Below, piece by piece: positions 1 through 8,531 of a stretch of DNA of 64,000 nucleotides. This stretch comes from Paracoccaceae bacterium (lineage in GTDB: Bacteria > Pseudomonadota > Alphaproteobacteria > Rhodobacterales > Rhodobacteraceae): NCBI GenBank assembly GCA_022843025.1, contig JALHOL010000008.1:1-64000 (forward strand). Reading direction: 5' to 3'. The notes under the pieces are model-generated. The model was not told the DNA's origin. It saw only the letters and a program-made list of their open reading frames with translations, and ran no database searches. Both the position numbers and the translations under genes were made by a program. Numbering within the stretch: the first letter of the stretch is position 1; each line of letters begins with the position of its first letter.

Positions 1-702
1 TTCGGCAAGCTGTCGATGGGCGACGTTGATGGCGCTGCGCAAATGGCAACCGGCCACGTGGCTGGCGTTGGCCTGACCGGGATTGGCGACCTGAACGAGT
101 CGACCTTCCTCGCCGCTGGCGATGGCGCGACCGACCCGACCGCTCTGTATGAGTACTCGGCTGGCGATCTGACTGTGTACTTGTCGGTAACCAACCCGCA
201 GACGACCTTCACCGCCGCTGTCGCTGCTCCGCCGGCGCCGGCAGTCTTCACCGACACGCAGGCTCTCGCTCTTGGTGCCAAGTACACCTTCGGTGACTAC
301 ACTGTCGGTCTCGGCTACGAAAAACTGACCGTTGACAGCGGCGTGTCGGCTCCGGCCGCCGTGACCGTCACCGATCTTGACCATGTCGTGCTGAAGTTGT
401 CCGGCAGCGTCGCTGGCTTTGACGTGCAGGGCCTCATCGGCCAGGCAGACGGCACCCGCGCTGGCGCTGTCCTGAACAACGCCAAGCAGTACGCGATGTC
501 GGTTGGTTACACCACCGGCGCGATCACCGGTACGGCCTTCTACTCCGATGACTCGGCTCTGGGTGGCACTGTCGGCTATGGCATCGGCGCGTCCTACGAC
601 CTCGGCGGTGGTGCATCGGTCGTCGGCGGCGTGGCGCAGTCGAAGGTTGCCGGTCCGAATGACCGCACCGCTTTCGACCTGGGTCTGTCGTTCTCGTTCT
701 GA
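1..702 (+). CDS. Porin, C-terminal part (5' end outside window)
   Basis: The reading frame is open from base 1, so the gene starts upstream of the window. The 233 visible residues are rich in Gly, Ala, Thr and Tyr with alternating hydrophobic residues, as in transmembrane beta strands, and they end in LSFSF. A terminal Phe is the usual outer-membrane beta-barrel signature recognised by BamA. The style matches the 16-strand general porins of Rhodobacter, which let small solutes cross the outer membrane as trimers. A strong hairpin terminator follows the stop. The family call is good; substrate preference cannot be read from this part. Confidence 0.8.
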   Translation, partial: FGKLSMGDVDGAAQMATGHVAGVGLTGIGDLNESTFLAAGDGATDPTALYEYSAGDLTVYLSVTNPQTTFTAAVAAPPAPAVFTDTQALALGAKYTFGDYTVGLGYEKLTVDSGVSAPAAVTVTDLDHVVLKLSGSVAGFDVQGLIGQADGTRAGAVLNNAKQYAMSVGYTTGAITGTAFYSDDSALGGTVGYGIGASYDLGGGASVVGGVAQSKVAGPNDRTAFDLGLSFSF

Positions 703-723
703 TCCCTTACCGGATCACAGGGA

Positions 724-752
724 AAGGGCGGGCCGATGGCCCGCCCTTTTTC
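724..752 (+). terminator. Rho-independent terminator after the porin gene
   Basis: Perfect 11-bp stem (AAGGGCGGGCC at 724-734 paired with 738-748), a 3-base loop GAT, and a run of T at 747-751. It lies 22 bp after the porin stop. Confidence 0.85.
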
Positions 753-812
753 GTTCCTCGCTTCCCTTCGACGCGGCGCTATGATTCTGATGCGGCAAAG
801 ACGGAGGGGCTT

Positions 813-1469
813 ATGTCACTGGCACAGATCACCGCGCGGGTGCGGGCGGCGGAACAGGCGGCGGGGCGGGCTGAAGGATCGGTCACGCTGATCGCCGTAT
901 CCAAGGTGCAGCCGCTGGACCGCGTCGTCGCGGTGCTGGAGGCGGGGCATCGCATATTCGGCGAAAACTATGTGCAGGAAGCGGCGGGCAAATGGCCCGA
1001 CCTGCGCGCGCGCTTTGGCGCGGTCGGGGTGCATATGATCGGCCCCTTGCAAACCAACAAGGCCAAGGTGGCGGTGGACCTGTTCGATGCGATCCATACG
1101 GTGGACCGCCCGTCGCTGGCGGAAAAGCTGGCCCGTCTGGCTCAGGAGCGGGGGCGCTGCCCGGCGTTGTTCGTGCAGGTGAACACCGGGCAAGAACCGC
1201 AAAAGGCCGGGGTCATGCCGGGGGAAGTGGACGCGTTCCTTGCCACCTGCGCCGCGATGGACCTGCCCATTCAGGGCCTGATGTGCATCCCGCCCGACGG
1301 CGAAGACAGCACGCCGCATTTCACCGCGCTTGCCGCCATGGCCGGGCGCAACGGGCTGAGCGGCCTGTCCATGGGGATGAGCGGCGATTTCGAGGCGGCG
1401 ATTGCTGCGGGCGCCACCCATATCCGCGTGGGATCGGCCATTTTTGGCGCGCGGACCTACGCCGTTTAG
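813..1469 (+). CDS. yggS: YggS/PLPBP-family pyridoxal phosphate homeostasis protein
   Basis: 218 residues, the usual length for this single-domain alanine-racemase-fold family. The PLP-binding lysine is Lys31 in AVSKVQP, followed by the family motifs FGENYVQE and HMIGPLQTNK, and the phosphate-binding region near SMGMSGDFEAAI. Members bind PLP without known catalysis and buffer vitamin B6 and amino-acid pools in the cytoplasm. The gene stands alone and converges on the LysR gene, leaving a 13-bp gap with a GGGCG/CGCCC inverted repeat. Call is firm. Confidence 0.93.
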   Translation: MSLAQITARVRAAEQAAGRAEGSVTLIAVSKVQPLDRVVAVLEAGHRIFGENYVQEAAGKWPDLRARFGAVGVHMIGPLQTNKAKVAVDLFDAIHTVDRPSLAEKLARLAQERGRCPALFVQVNTGQEPQKAGVMPGEVDAFLATCAAMDLPIQGLMCIPPDGEDSTPHFTALAAMAGRNGLSGLSMGMSGDFEAAIAAGATHIRVGSAIFGARTYAV

Positions 1470-1482
1470 GGCGGGCGTGCCG

Positions 1483-2373
1483 TCAGGCCGCGCCCTTTGC
1501 AAAGCGTTCCGATTCGGCAATCAGCGCGGCCAGCACCGGGGTCAGCGGATCACGCCGCGCGGCAATCAGGCCGACAAGGTGTTCCACCTCGGGTGCCACG
1601 ATGGGAATGGCGCGCAACTGGCCATCCGCCACGAACATCTGCGCCAATTGGCGCGGCACGATGGAAGACCACCGTCCCGTCATAACATGGCTGATCAGCG
1701 CAATGGAGGAATTGGATTCGATCTGCGGCACCACATTGGCCCCCGCCTCGGCCAGATGCTGGTTCACGATGCGGCGGTTCTGCATATCGCCCGTCAGCAG
1801 GCAAAGCGGTTGTTCCGCCACCTCGGCCCAGGTCACCTGATCGCGGTCGGCCAGTGCGGTGCCGGGGGCGCAAAGCAGGCGGTAGAATTCGGCGTAAAGC
1901 GGCACCTGCGCCACGCGGCCCAGCGGTTCATTGTCCAGATAGGTGATGCCCGCATCCAGATCGAGGGATTCGATCCCGTTCAGGATCTCGGCGCTCGTGC
2001 GCGACAGGATAGAGACGCGGACATTGGGATGGCGCGCGGTGAAAGGGCCAGTCAGGCCCGCCACCATGGGAAGGGCGGTGGGGATCACCCCCAGCCGCAG
2101 ATTGCCCGACAGGCCCGCGCGCACGGTGCGCATCTCATCCTTTAACGCGCGCATGTCGCCCACGATGCGGCGGCCCCAGTCCAGCACGCGCTGGCCTTCG
2201 GGCGTTAGCCCCTGATAGCGCGAGCCACGAAAGACGAGTTGCACACCCAGCTGATCCTCTAACTGCCGGATGGCCGAGGACAGGGTGGGTTGCGTGACGC
2301 CGCAAGCCTCGGCCGCGCGGCCGAAGTGGCGTTCCTGGGCAAGGGCGATGAACATTTCCAGCTTGTCGATCAT
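1483..2373 (-). CDS. LysR-family transcriptional regulator, possible formate dehydrogenase regulator
   Basis: 296 residues from ATG at 2373 (MIDKLEMF), chosen because LysR proteins start just before this helix; a longer frame to 2400 adds nine atypical residues. The N-terminal winged helix-turn-helix covers about residues 3-62 (HFGRAAEACGVTQPTLSSAIRQLE), followed by a LysR substrate-binding domain. The N-terminus resembles, from memory, LysR regulators found beside fds formate dehydrogenase operons in other alphaproteobacteria. Here the fds operon is about 33 kb away and has its own LysR-like inverted repeat. The gene faces the S49 peptidase gene divergently. LysR identity is firm, the target is an inference. 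Confidence 0.85.
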   Translation of the reverse strand: MIDKLEMFIALAQERHFGRAAEACGVTQPTLSSAIRQLEDQLGVQLVFRGSRYQGLTPEGQRVLDWGRRIVGDMRALKDEMRTVRAGLSGNLRLGVIPTALPMVAGLTGPFTARHPNVRVSILSRTSAEILNGIESLDLDAGITYLDNEPLGRVAQVPLYAEFYRLLCAPGTALADRDQVTWAEVAEQPLCLLTGDMQNRRIVNQHLAEAGANVVPQIESNSSIALISHVMTGRWSSIVPRQLAQMFVADGQLRAIPIVAPEVEHLVGLIAARRDPLTPVLAALIAESERFAKGAA

Positions 2374-2435
2374 GTGACGCAGCCTGACGGCATTCCGCAC
2401 TTGTCCGCAAGACCTGCGCCACCTAGCTGTGAGGT

Positions 2436-3230
2436 ATGAAACGCTTCATCCCCTTTATGCCGAAACCCGCCCTAGTTCCCGTGATCCGCCTTCAGGGCGC
2501 GATTGGCATGGGGACGCGCGGGTTGAACGATGCTTCTGTCGCGCCGCTGATTGAACGCGCCTTTGCCAAGGGCAAGCCCGCGGCGGTGGCGCTGGTGATC
2601 AATTCACCGGGCGGGTCTGCGGTGCAATCGTCGCTCATCGCGGCGCGCATCCGGCGGCTGGCCGATGAAAAGAAGGTTCCAGTCCATGCCTTTGTCGAGG
2701 ATGTGGCCGCATCGGGTGGCTATTGGCTGGCCTGCGCAGCGGATGACATCTGGGTGGATGGGTCATCCATCGTGGGGTCCATCGGGGTGATCTTTGCCTC
2801 TTTCGGGTTCCCTGAACTGATGGCGCGGCAAGGGATCGAACGGCGCGTGGTCACGGCGGGGCGGTCGAAAAGCTTTGCCGATCCCTTCCTGCCGCAAAAG
2901 CCCGAGGATGTGGAACGGCTGAAACGGTTGCAGGACCCGATCCATGCGGCCTTTATCGACCATGTAAAGGCCCGGCGCGGCGCACGCCTGGACCTGTCGG
3001 CCGATCTGTTCAACGCCGATGTCTGGGTGGGACAGCAGGCGATTGGGGTGGGCCTTGTCGACGGTTTGGCGCATCTGCGCCCCAAGATGATGGAGATGTA
3101 TGGCGAAAAGGTGCGTCTGGTACCCTTTGGCCAACGTCGCAGTCTGTTGCAGAGGCTGGGCATGGCCGCGACGGATGGGTTGATGCAGGGCATCGAGGAA
3201 CGCGCGCTTTGGGCGCGGTTCGGGCTTTAG
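2436..3230 (+). CDS. S49 family serine peptidase (short SppA/SohB type)
   Basis: 264 residues, the short form of signal peptide peptidase A. The expected Ser/Lys dyad is visible: Ser93 in VAASGGYWLA and Lys145 in GRSKSFADPF, with the conserved INSPGGSA at about 56-63 and GSIGVI at about 114-119. There is no clear N-terminal membrane helix, so the protein may be cytoplasmic or peripherally attached rather than a classical inner-membrane SppA. The next gene, a small membrane protein, starts on the base after the stop, which suggests co-translation. Confidence 0.88.
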   Translation: MKRFIPFMPKPALVPVIRLQGAIGMGTRGLNDASVAPLIERAFAKGKPAAVALVINSPGGSAVQSSLIAARIRRLADEKKVPVHAFVEDVAASGGYWLACAADDIWVDGSSIVGSIGVIFASFGFPELMARQGIERRVVTAGRSKSFADPFLPQKPEDVERLKRLQDPIHAAFIDHVKARRGARLDLSADLFNADVWVGQQAIGVGLVDGLAHLRPKMMEMYGEKVRLVPFGQRRSLLQRLGMAATDGLMQGIEERALWARFGL

Positions 3231-3422
3231 ATGCTGGTCAAGATCTTCATCCTGTTTCTGGGTGGCATGGCCCTGATCGGGTTGATTGGCAAATGGTTGT
3301 TTCCCGGTGCAATCCGCCGCGCGGTATCAAAACGTACGAGCTTGGCGAAACCCTCTCGCTGCGGGCGTTGTGGGCGCTATCTCATCGGCACGGATGGGTG
3401 CGATTGCGGCAAGAAGGGCTGA
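3231..3422 (+). CDS. Small membrane protein with C-terminal zinc-ribbon-like cysteines
   Basis: 63 residues. The first 25 form one hydrophobic helix (VKIFILFLGGMALIGLIGKW), followed by a basic stretch and a C-terminal knuckle with C44-GR-C47 and C57-D-C59. This looks like a half zinc ribbon anchored to the inner membrane. It starts directly after the S49 peptidase stop and ends 1 bp before the SDR start, so all three genes probably share one transcript. I do not recognise a named family. The tight packing and intact cysteines argue that it is real. Confidence 0.6.
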   Translation: MLVKIFILFLGGMALIGLIGKWLFPGAIRRAVSKRTSLAKPSRCGRCGRYLIGTDGCDCGKKG

Positions 3423-3423
3423 T

Positions 3424-4200
3424 ATGCGGGCATTGGTAACAGGGGCGGGGCGCCGGCTGGGGCGCGAGATGGCGTTGTATCTGGCGCGGCGCGGGCATGA
3501 CGTGGCCGTCCACTATGCCGGCAGCCGGGATGACGCTGATGCCGTGGTGGCCGAGATCCGGGCGATGGGCCGCAAGGCCGCCGCCGTGCAGGCCGATCTG
3601 TTGATCGAGGCGCAGACCGAGGCTTTGGTGGGGCGTTGCGTGGACGCGTTGGGCGGGCCGCTGACAGTGCTGGTGAACAACGCGTCGATCTTTGAACATG
3701 ACAGCTTCGAGTCCGCCACGCGCAGCAGCTGGGACCGCCATATCGAATCCAACCTGCGCGCGCCTTTCGTCCTGATCCAGCAGTTTGCGGCGCAGGCGAT
3801 GGACCCGGTGGCAGATGCGGCGGGTGAGCCGCTGGCGCAGGCGCTGGTGGTGAACATGGTGGATCAGCGTGTGTGGAAGCTGACGCCGGAATATGCCAGC
3901 TACACGGTGGCCAAGGCTGCGCTTTGGGCGCTGACGCAGACCGCCGCGCAAGGGCTTGCCCCGCGTGTAAGGGTGAACGCGATCGGCCCCGGCCCGACGT
4001 TGCAAGGCGGCCGGCAAAGCGCCGAGGCCTTCGCCACGCAGCGCGCCGCAACCGTTCTGGGCCGTGGCGCGAACCCGGCGGATATCACGGCAGCGCTTGG
4101 ATTTTTCCTCGAATCCCCGGCTGTGACGGGGCAGATGATTGCGGTCGACGGGGGCCAACATCTGGCCTGGCAGACGCCGGATGTGATGAATGTCGAGTAA
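3424..4200 (+). CDS. SDR oxidoreductase, pteridine-reductase/FolM-like
   Basis: 258 residues from ATG 3424, one base after the previous stop; the frame stays open upstream but that part is shadow sequence. It is a Rossmann-fold short-chain dehydrogenase: TGAGRRLG at residues 7-14 (the TGxxxRxG form typical of pteridine reductases rather than TGxxxGxG), NNASIF, active-site YTVAK and a C-terminal GQMIAVDGGQHL. FolM-like enzymes reduce dihydromonapterin or dihydrofolate with NADPH. Substrate is inferred from the motif only. Followed by the AT-rich gap before uvrC. Confidence 0.75.
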   Translation: MRALVTGAGRRLGREMALYLARRGHDVAVHYAGSRDDADAVVAEIRAMGRKAAAVQADLLIEAQTEALVGRCVDALGGPLTVLVNNASIFEHDSFESATRSSWDRHIESNLRAPFVLIQQFAAQAMDPVADAAGEPLAQALVVNMVDQRVWKLTPEYASYTVAKAALWALTQTAAQGLAPRVRVNAIGPGPTLQGGRQSAEAFATQRAATVLGRGANPADITAALGFFLESPAVTGQMIAVDGGQHLAWQTPDVMNVE

Positions 4201-4523
4201 GCTGGACAGTCGGTTGTCAGGGGTGCTTGGCAAAGTTGTCCACTTCTGACGGTTTGGTTACCAAGCCGTTACAAAATCCCTAAGATTATCAGTGATTTGC
4301 CATGTGGATGAAAATCTTCCCTTTGTTTTCAATACGTTAAAAAACTGCCTATTTTTTAATCAACACAGGGAACCGGGCCAAAAACAAGGGAAAAACTGGG
4401 TTGGAAAAAACTTTCCCGCAGACTTATCCACAAAAAGAGTGGACAGCTTTCCCCTTGCTCTTGGCCTTTTGCCGTTGCAGCGAGGGACCAGAATCGATGC
4501 ATCTCGGATAAAGTGTAAACCTC
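4201..4523. other. AT-rich intergenic region with DnaA-box-like sites
   Basis: A 323-bp gap between two plus-strand genes. By hand count 4261-4440 is about 38% GC, far below its surroundings. It holds a perfect DnaA box TTATCCACA at 4424-4432, a one-mismatch box on the minus strand at 4303-4311 (TCATCCACA) and a two-mismatch box at 4236-4244 (TTGTCCACT). A near-palindrome lies at 4250-4268. T and A runs lie at 4338-4360 and 4392-4412. This could be a DnaA-regulated promoter for uvrC, a DnaA titration site or an origin-like region. No gene was found in it. Confidence 0.4.
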
Positions 4524-6434
4524 ATGGCGGACGGCGTGCAGGACGACGTGGAAAACGGGCGGGAAACAGCGGCAGAAACGCCTGCCAAGGTGCCTTTGGG
4601 CCATGACGTGGTTCATGGCTACTTGCGCACGCTGGATTCCTCGCCCGGTGTGTACCGGATGCTCAACGCCAAGGCCGAAGTGCTTTATGTTGGCAAGGCG
4701 CGGAACCTGAAGGCGCGGGTGACGAATTACTCTCGCCCGTCGGCCCAGCATTCGGGCCGCATCGCGCGGATGATTTCGGAAACCGCGTCGATGATGTTCC
4801 TGACCACGCGGACAGAGACCGAGGCGCTGCTTCTGGAGCAGAACCTGATCAAGCAGCTGAAGCCGCGCTACAACGTGCTGCTGCGTGATGACAAAAGCTT
4901 TCCCAATATCCTGATCAGCAAGGAACATGGCTTTCCCGCGCTGAAAAAGCATCGGGGAAAAAAGACCGAAAAAGGCAGCTATTTTGGCCCCTTCGCCAGC
5001 GCGGGCGCGGTGAACCGCACCCTGAACCAGTTGCAGAAGGTGTTCCTGCTGCGGAACTGTTCAGATGCCATGTTCGAAAGCCGCACGCGGCCCTGCCTGA
5101 TGCACCAGATCAGGCGCTGTTCAGCGCCCTGCGTGGCAAAGGTGACGCCCGAACAATATGCGGCGCAGGTATCCGACGCCGAGCGATTCCTTGAGGGCAA
5201 GACGACCGAGGTGCAGGCCCAGCTTGCCACCCAGATGACCGTGGCGTCCGAGGCGATGGAGTTTGAACGCGCCGCCGCCCTGCGCGACCGTATCCGCGCG
5301 CTGACACAGGTGCAGCAGGCGCAGGGGATCAACCCGCGTGGCGTGGCCGAGGCGGACGTGATCGCCCTGCATCTGGAGGGGGGGCAGGCCTGCGTGCAGG
5401 TCTTCTTCATCCGCGCGAACCAAAGCTGGGGCAACCGCGATTTCTATCCCCGCACCGGTTCAGGGGCTGAGGAGGCAGAGATCCTTGAGGCTTTTGTCAC
5501 CCAGTTCTACGACGACAAGGATCCCCCCCGCCTGATCCTGCTGTCGCACCCGGTTGAGAATGAGGATCTGGTCGCCGCGGCCCTTGCCGAACGGGCGGGG
5601 CGCAAGGTGGAGCTGGCGGTTCCCCAACGTGGCGAAAAGGCCGAGCTGGTGGAAAACGCTGCGCGCAACGCGCGGGAATCGTTGGCACGCCGCATGGCCG
5701 AAGGGGCGGCGCAGACCCGGCTTTTGGCGGGGCTGGCCGAGGCGTTTGATCTGGACGCACCGCCGCGCCGGATCGAGATCTATGACAACGCGCATATTCA
5801 GGGGTCTGATGCCGTGGGTGGCATGGTCGTGGCCGGGGCGGACGGGTTCATCAAGGCGCAGTATCGCAAGTTCAATATCAAGGGCGCGGCTGGGGCGGCG
5901 GGCGATGACTTTGGCATGATGAAAGAGGTTCTGACCCGGCGGTTCGAGCGGCTGCTGAAAGACGATCCCGACCGCAAATCTGAAGCCTGGCCAGACCTGT
6001 TGCTGATCGACGGCGGCGCGGGTCAGGTATCTGCGGTGGGCGAGATCATGGCCGAACTGGGGGTAGACGACATCCCCTTCATCGGCGTGGCCAAAGGGAT
6101 AGACCGTGACGCCGGGAAAGAGGAATTCCACCGCCCCGGCGAGCGACCCTTTGCCCTGCAACGCAATGACCCGGTGCTGTATTTCGTGCAGCGCCTGCGG
6201 GATGAGGCGCACCGTTGGGCAAACGGCGCGCACCGGGCCAAGCGCAGCAAGGCGATCAGCGCTACACCGCTGGACGATGTTCCCGGCGTGGGGGCCGCGC
6301 GCAAGCGCGCTTTGCTTGCGCATTTCGGCAGCGCAAAGGCCGTGTCGCGGGCGGGGCTATCGGATCTGATGGCTGTCGAGGGGATCAGCGCGGCGATGGC
6401 GCAGGCGATCCACGACTATTTCCACGACCGGTAG
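4524..6434 (+). CDS. uvrC: Excinuclease ABC subunit C
   Basis: 636 residues. UvrC makes both incisions in nucleotide excision repair. The order of parts is standard: GIY-YIG nuclease (GVYRM at 42-46, LYVGKARNLK at 54-63), a cysteine cluster CSDAMFESRTRPC...RRCSAPC of the type that binds Fe-S in UvrC, a UVR motif for UvrB contact (EAMEFERAAALRDRI), the RNase H-like endonuclease half (IEIYDNAHIQGSDAVGGMVV, LLIDGGAGQ), and a C-terminal helix-hairpin-helix pair (DDVPGVGAARKRALL). The start ATG at 4524 gives a roughly 30-residue N-terminal extension; a later start is possible. Confidence 0.97.
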   Translation: MADGVQDDVENGRETAAETPAKVPLGHDVVHGYLRTLDSSPGVYRMLNAKAEVLYVGKARNLKARVTNYSRPSAQHSGRIARMISETASMMFLTTRTETEALLLEQNLIKQLKPRYNVLLRDDKSFPNILISKEHGFPALKKHRGKKTEKGSYFGPFASAGAVNRTLNQLQKVFLLRNCSDAMFESRTRPCLMHQIRRCSAPCVAKVTPEQYAAQVSDAERFLEGKTTEVQAQLATQMTVASEAMEFERAAALRDRIRALTQVQQAQGINPRGVAEADVIALHLEGGQACVQVFFIRANQSWGNRDFYPRTGSGAEEAEILEAFVTQFYDDKDPPRLILLSHPVENEDLVAAALAERAGRKVELAVPQRGEKAELVENAARNARESLARRMAEGAAQTRLLAGLAEAFDLDAPPRRIEIYDNAHIQGSDAVGGMVVAGADGFIKAQYRKFNIKGAAGAAGDDFGMMKEVLTRRFERLLKDDPDRKSEAWPDLLLIDGGAGQVSAVGEIMAELGVDDIPFIGVAKGIDRDAGKEEFHRPGERPFALQRNDPVLYFVQRLRDEAHRWANGAHRAKRSKAISATPLDDVPGVGAARKRALLAHFGSAKAVSRAGLSDLMAVEGISAAMAQAIHDYFHDR

Positions 6435-6457
6435 GGTGGGCTTGGGTTAATCCACCC
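6434..6457. terminator. Hairpin between convergent uvrC and rbfA
   Basis: GGGTGG (6434-6439) pairs with CCACCC (6452-6457) across a 12-base loop, filling most of the 31-bp gap between two convergent genes. There is no long T run, so it may be a weak bidirectional terminator or a dispersed palindrome. Confidence 0.4.
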
Positions 6458-6465
6458 CTTGGGTT

Positions 6466-6885
6466 CTACTCGGCTTCGTCGTCATCCGGGGCGGCGATGT
6501 CGCGCTGAACCTTTTCGTCGGAAAACAGGCGGCGGGTTTCATCCAGCCGGTCGAATGTCTCATCCGGGCGGAACCGCAGGTCGGGCGCGTATTTCAGCGT
6601 CATCTCTGCCCCCAGACGACGGCGCAGGGCGTACTTGTTCCGCGCCAGCGCAGTGATCGCCTCATCCACCGAAACCGTGCCCATCAGGGGCATCACATAG
6701 ACGGTAGCGACCTTCAGGTCGGTGGACAGCGACACCTCACCAATAGTGATGGACATGCGGTTCAGGTCGGGGTCGTGGATTTCGGCCCGGTTCAACATAT
6801 CCGACAGCGTGCGGCGGATCAGTTCCCCGACGCGAAGTTGCCGTTGTTTGGGGCCCGTGCCCGAAGATGTGCGCTTGTTCGACAT
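6466..6885 (-). CDS. rbfA: Ribosome-binding factor A
   Basis: 139 residues, slightly longer than E. coli RbfA because of a basic N-terminal lead and an acidic tail (APDDDEAE). The core shows the family's KH-like fold signature: [14 protein letters not shown] near the start, DLKVATVYV in the middle and the terminal [11 protein letters not shown]. RbfA binds the 30S subunit near 16S helix 1 during late maturation. It faces dapB divergently across 96 bp, an order I recall from other Rhodobacteraceae. Confidence 0.93.
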   Translation of the reverse strand: MSNKRTSSGTGPKQRQLRVGELIRRTLSDMLNRAEIHDPDLNRMSITIGEVSLSTDLKVATVYVMPLMGTVSVDEAITALARNKYALRRRLGAEMTLKYAPDLRFRPDETFDRLDETRRLFSDEKVQRDIAAPDDDEAE

Positions 6886-6981
6886 GGCGCTTCACATAGG
6901 GCCTTTGCGTCTTGCCCGCAACGGCAGGCTTTCGCGGGCGTGTCGAAGCGGCTAAAGCGGCACAAAGCCGTGGAGGGACAG

Positions 6982-7791
6982 ATGACCGATTTGCCGGGGA
7001 TCGTGGTGACGGGCGCGTCGGGGCGCATGGGGCAGATGCTGATCCGCATGATCACGGCATCTGACAAGGCGCGTCTGGTGGGCTGCGTGGAACGGACCGG
7101 GCACGCTTGGGTGGGGCGCGACGTGGGCGAAGCCATGGGCAGCGCGGCCCTGGGTGTGGCGGTGACGGATGACCCGCTGGAGGCTTTTGCCAAGGCACAG
7201 GCGGTGATCGACTTCACCTCGCCCGCCGCGACAGTGGAATTCGCCGCGCTGGCCGCACAGGCCCGCGCTGTGCATGTGATCGGCACCACCGGGCTGGAGG
7301 CCGCGCATCTGGCCAAGATCGACGCGGCCGCGCATCACGCGGTGATCGTGCGGGCAGGGAACATGAGCCTGGGGGTGAATCTGTTGGTGCGGCTGACGCA
7401 GAAGATTGCCGCCGCGCTGGATGAGGACTGGGATGTCGAAATCGTCGAGGCGCATCACCGCATGAAGGTGGATGCGCCTTCGGGCACTGCGTTGATGCTG
7501 GGGCAGGCGGCGGCCGAAGGGCGCGGTGTGGCGTTGGAAGAGGCGATGGATTCTGGCCGCCACGGGATCACCGGCGCCCGCAAGCGGGGCAGCATCGGCT
7601 TTGCCGCCGTGCGGGGTGGCGATATCGTGGGCGAGCATGACGTGATCTTTGCCGCCGATGGCGAGCGGGTCATCCTGCGCCATGTGGCAACCGACCGCGC
7701 GATCTTTGCCCGGGGTGCGCTGCGCGCCGCGCTTTGGGGGCAGGGGCAGAAGCCCGGTCAATATGACATGATGGATGTGCTGGGCCTTTAA
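6982..7791 (+). CDS. dapB: 4-hydroxy-tetrahydrodipicolinate reductase
   Basis: 269 residues from ATG 6982, preceded by GGAGGG at 6972-6977; the open frame upstream of it is unlikely to be coding. DapB reduces the DapA product with NAD(P)H on the way to diaminopimelate and lysine. Visible motifs are the nucleotide-binding GASGRMG at residues 11-17, [16 protein letters not shown], the catalytic [15 protein letters not shown] and, near the C-terminus, the [11 protein letters not shown] block. Stands as a single gene. Confidence 0.96.
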   Translation: MTDLPGIVVTGASGRMGQMLIRMITASDKARLVGCVERTGHAWVGRDVGEAMGSAALGVAVTDDPLEAFAKAQAVIDFTSPAATVEFAALAAQARAVHVIGTTGLEAAHLAKIDAAAHHAVIVRAGNMSLGVNLLVRLTQKIAAALDEDWDVEIVEAHHRMKVDAPSGTALMLGQAAAEGRGVALEEAMDSGRHGITGARKRGSIGFAAVRGGDIVGEHDVIFAADGERVILRHVATDRAIFARGALRAALWGQGQKPGQYDMMDVLGL

Positions 7792-7821
7792 CGCCCCGCC
7801 AACCATCACTTCGTCGTGAAG

Positions 7822-7849
7822 TTGACAGGCCACATGGATACGCTAAGCA
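7822..7849 (+). promoter_or_regulatory. Possible sigma-70 promoter for the secreted-protein gene
   Basis: TTGACA at 7822-7827, then 16 bases, then TAAGCA at 7844-7849, a weak -10. It lies about 55 bp upstream of the ATG at 7905. The -35 is perfect, the -10 is poor. Confidence 0.3.
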
Positions 7850-7904
7850 TCTGCTGGCCCAACTCAGCCGTATGACCAAGCACCCAAGGATCGGAGCTAT
7901 CGTC

Positions 7905-8270
7905 ATGTTGCCTCGTCTGTTCGCAGCCGCCCTTCTGTCTGTTGCCGCTCTGCCCGCCTTTGCCGAGAGTTTTTCGCGCATCAGCGACCGGTCCGCCTTT
8001 ATGGAAACCGTGCAGGACAAGGAACTGCGCATGGGCATGTTTGGCATCTTCCTGAAGGTGGAAGAAGATGGCGAAATCCGGGGCCGCGCTCTGGGCTGGG
8101 ATGTGACTGGCACCTGGGAATGGCAGGATGGCTATTTCTGCCGCGAGATGGATTGGTCGGGCTACCCCATCCCCAAGAACTGCCAATTGGTCGAAGCGAA
8201 GGGGGGCGAAGAAATCCGCTTCACCGTCGACAAGGGCGCAGGCGACTCGGCGTCGTTCAAACTGCGCTGA
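7905..8270 (+). CDS. Secreted protein of unknown function
   Basis: 121 residues from ATG 7905. This start is preferred over 7872 because AAGGATCGGAG lies just before it and it puts the signal peptide at the N-terminus (MLPRLFAAALLSVAALPAFA, cut after AFA). The mature part is about 100 residues, rich in Gly, Glu and Trp (GTWEWQDGYFC), with two cysteines that could form a disulfide in the periplasm. The GTW..QDG..C pattern suggests a small beta-barrel. I do not recognise a named family. Confidence 0.7.
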   Translation: MLPRLFAAALLSVAALPAFAESFSRISDRSAFMETVQDKELRMGMFGIFLKVEEDGEIRGRALGWDVTGTWEWQDGYFCREMDWSGYPIPKNCQLVEAKGGEEIRFTVDKGAGDSASFKLR

Positions 8271-8283
8271 CGCCACGCGGCGA

Positions 8284-8466
8284 TCAGAAGTCGATCGCCA
8301 GCCCCTTCTTTTCCCAATCGCCGTAACGCACCGGCTCCGGACCGTCGCGCCCGCCCAATTCCGGGGGAAGCGACTGCGTGCTTGCCTGCTTGCGGCGTTC
8401 TTCAGCCTCGGCGAGCGCGCGCAGGGCGGCGGGGGGCAAATCGCGGGGGGCGGTGTCATCCGTCAT
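8284..8466 (-). CDS. DUF1674 / succinate dehydrogenase assembly factor 4-like protein
   Basis: 60 residues from ATG 8466, with an AAGGAA ribosome site just upstream; the longer open frame antisense to rsmB is ignored. The C-terminus GGRDGPEPVRYGDWEKKG is the hallmark of DUF1674, the bacterial relative of mitochondrial SDHAF4/Sdh8. That family binds flavinylated SdhA and shields it before complex II assembly. No sdh genes are nearby, which is normal for this family. It is divergent from rsmB and converges on the secreted-protein gene. Confidence 0.82.
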   Translation of the reverse strand: MTDDTAPRDLPPAALRALAEAEERRKQASTQSLPPELGGRDGPEPVRYGDWEKKGLAIDF

Positions 8467-8531
8467 TGGAAGGGTTCCTTGTGCCGTTGTGTTGATATAC
8501 GCCCGTTCGGCACAGGAACAAGGGTGGCGGC

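Noticed and set aside
1469-1495. GGGCG...CGCCC inverted repeat between yggS and the LysR gene as a terminator
   Set aside because: Short five-base arms, a long loop, overlap with the LysR coding end and no T run; not strong enough to list.
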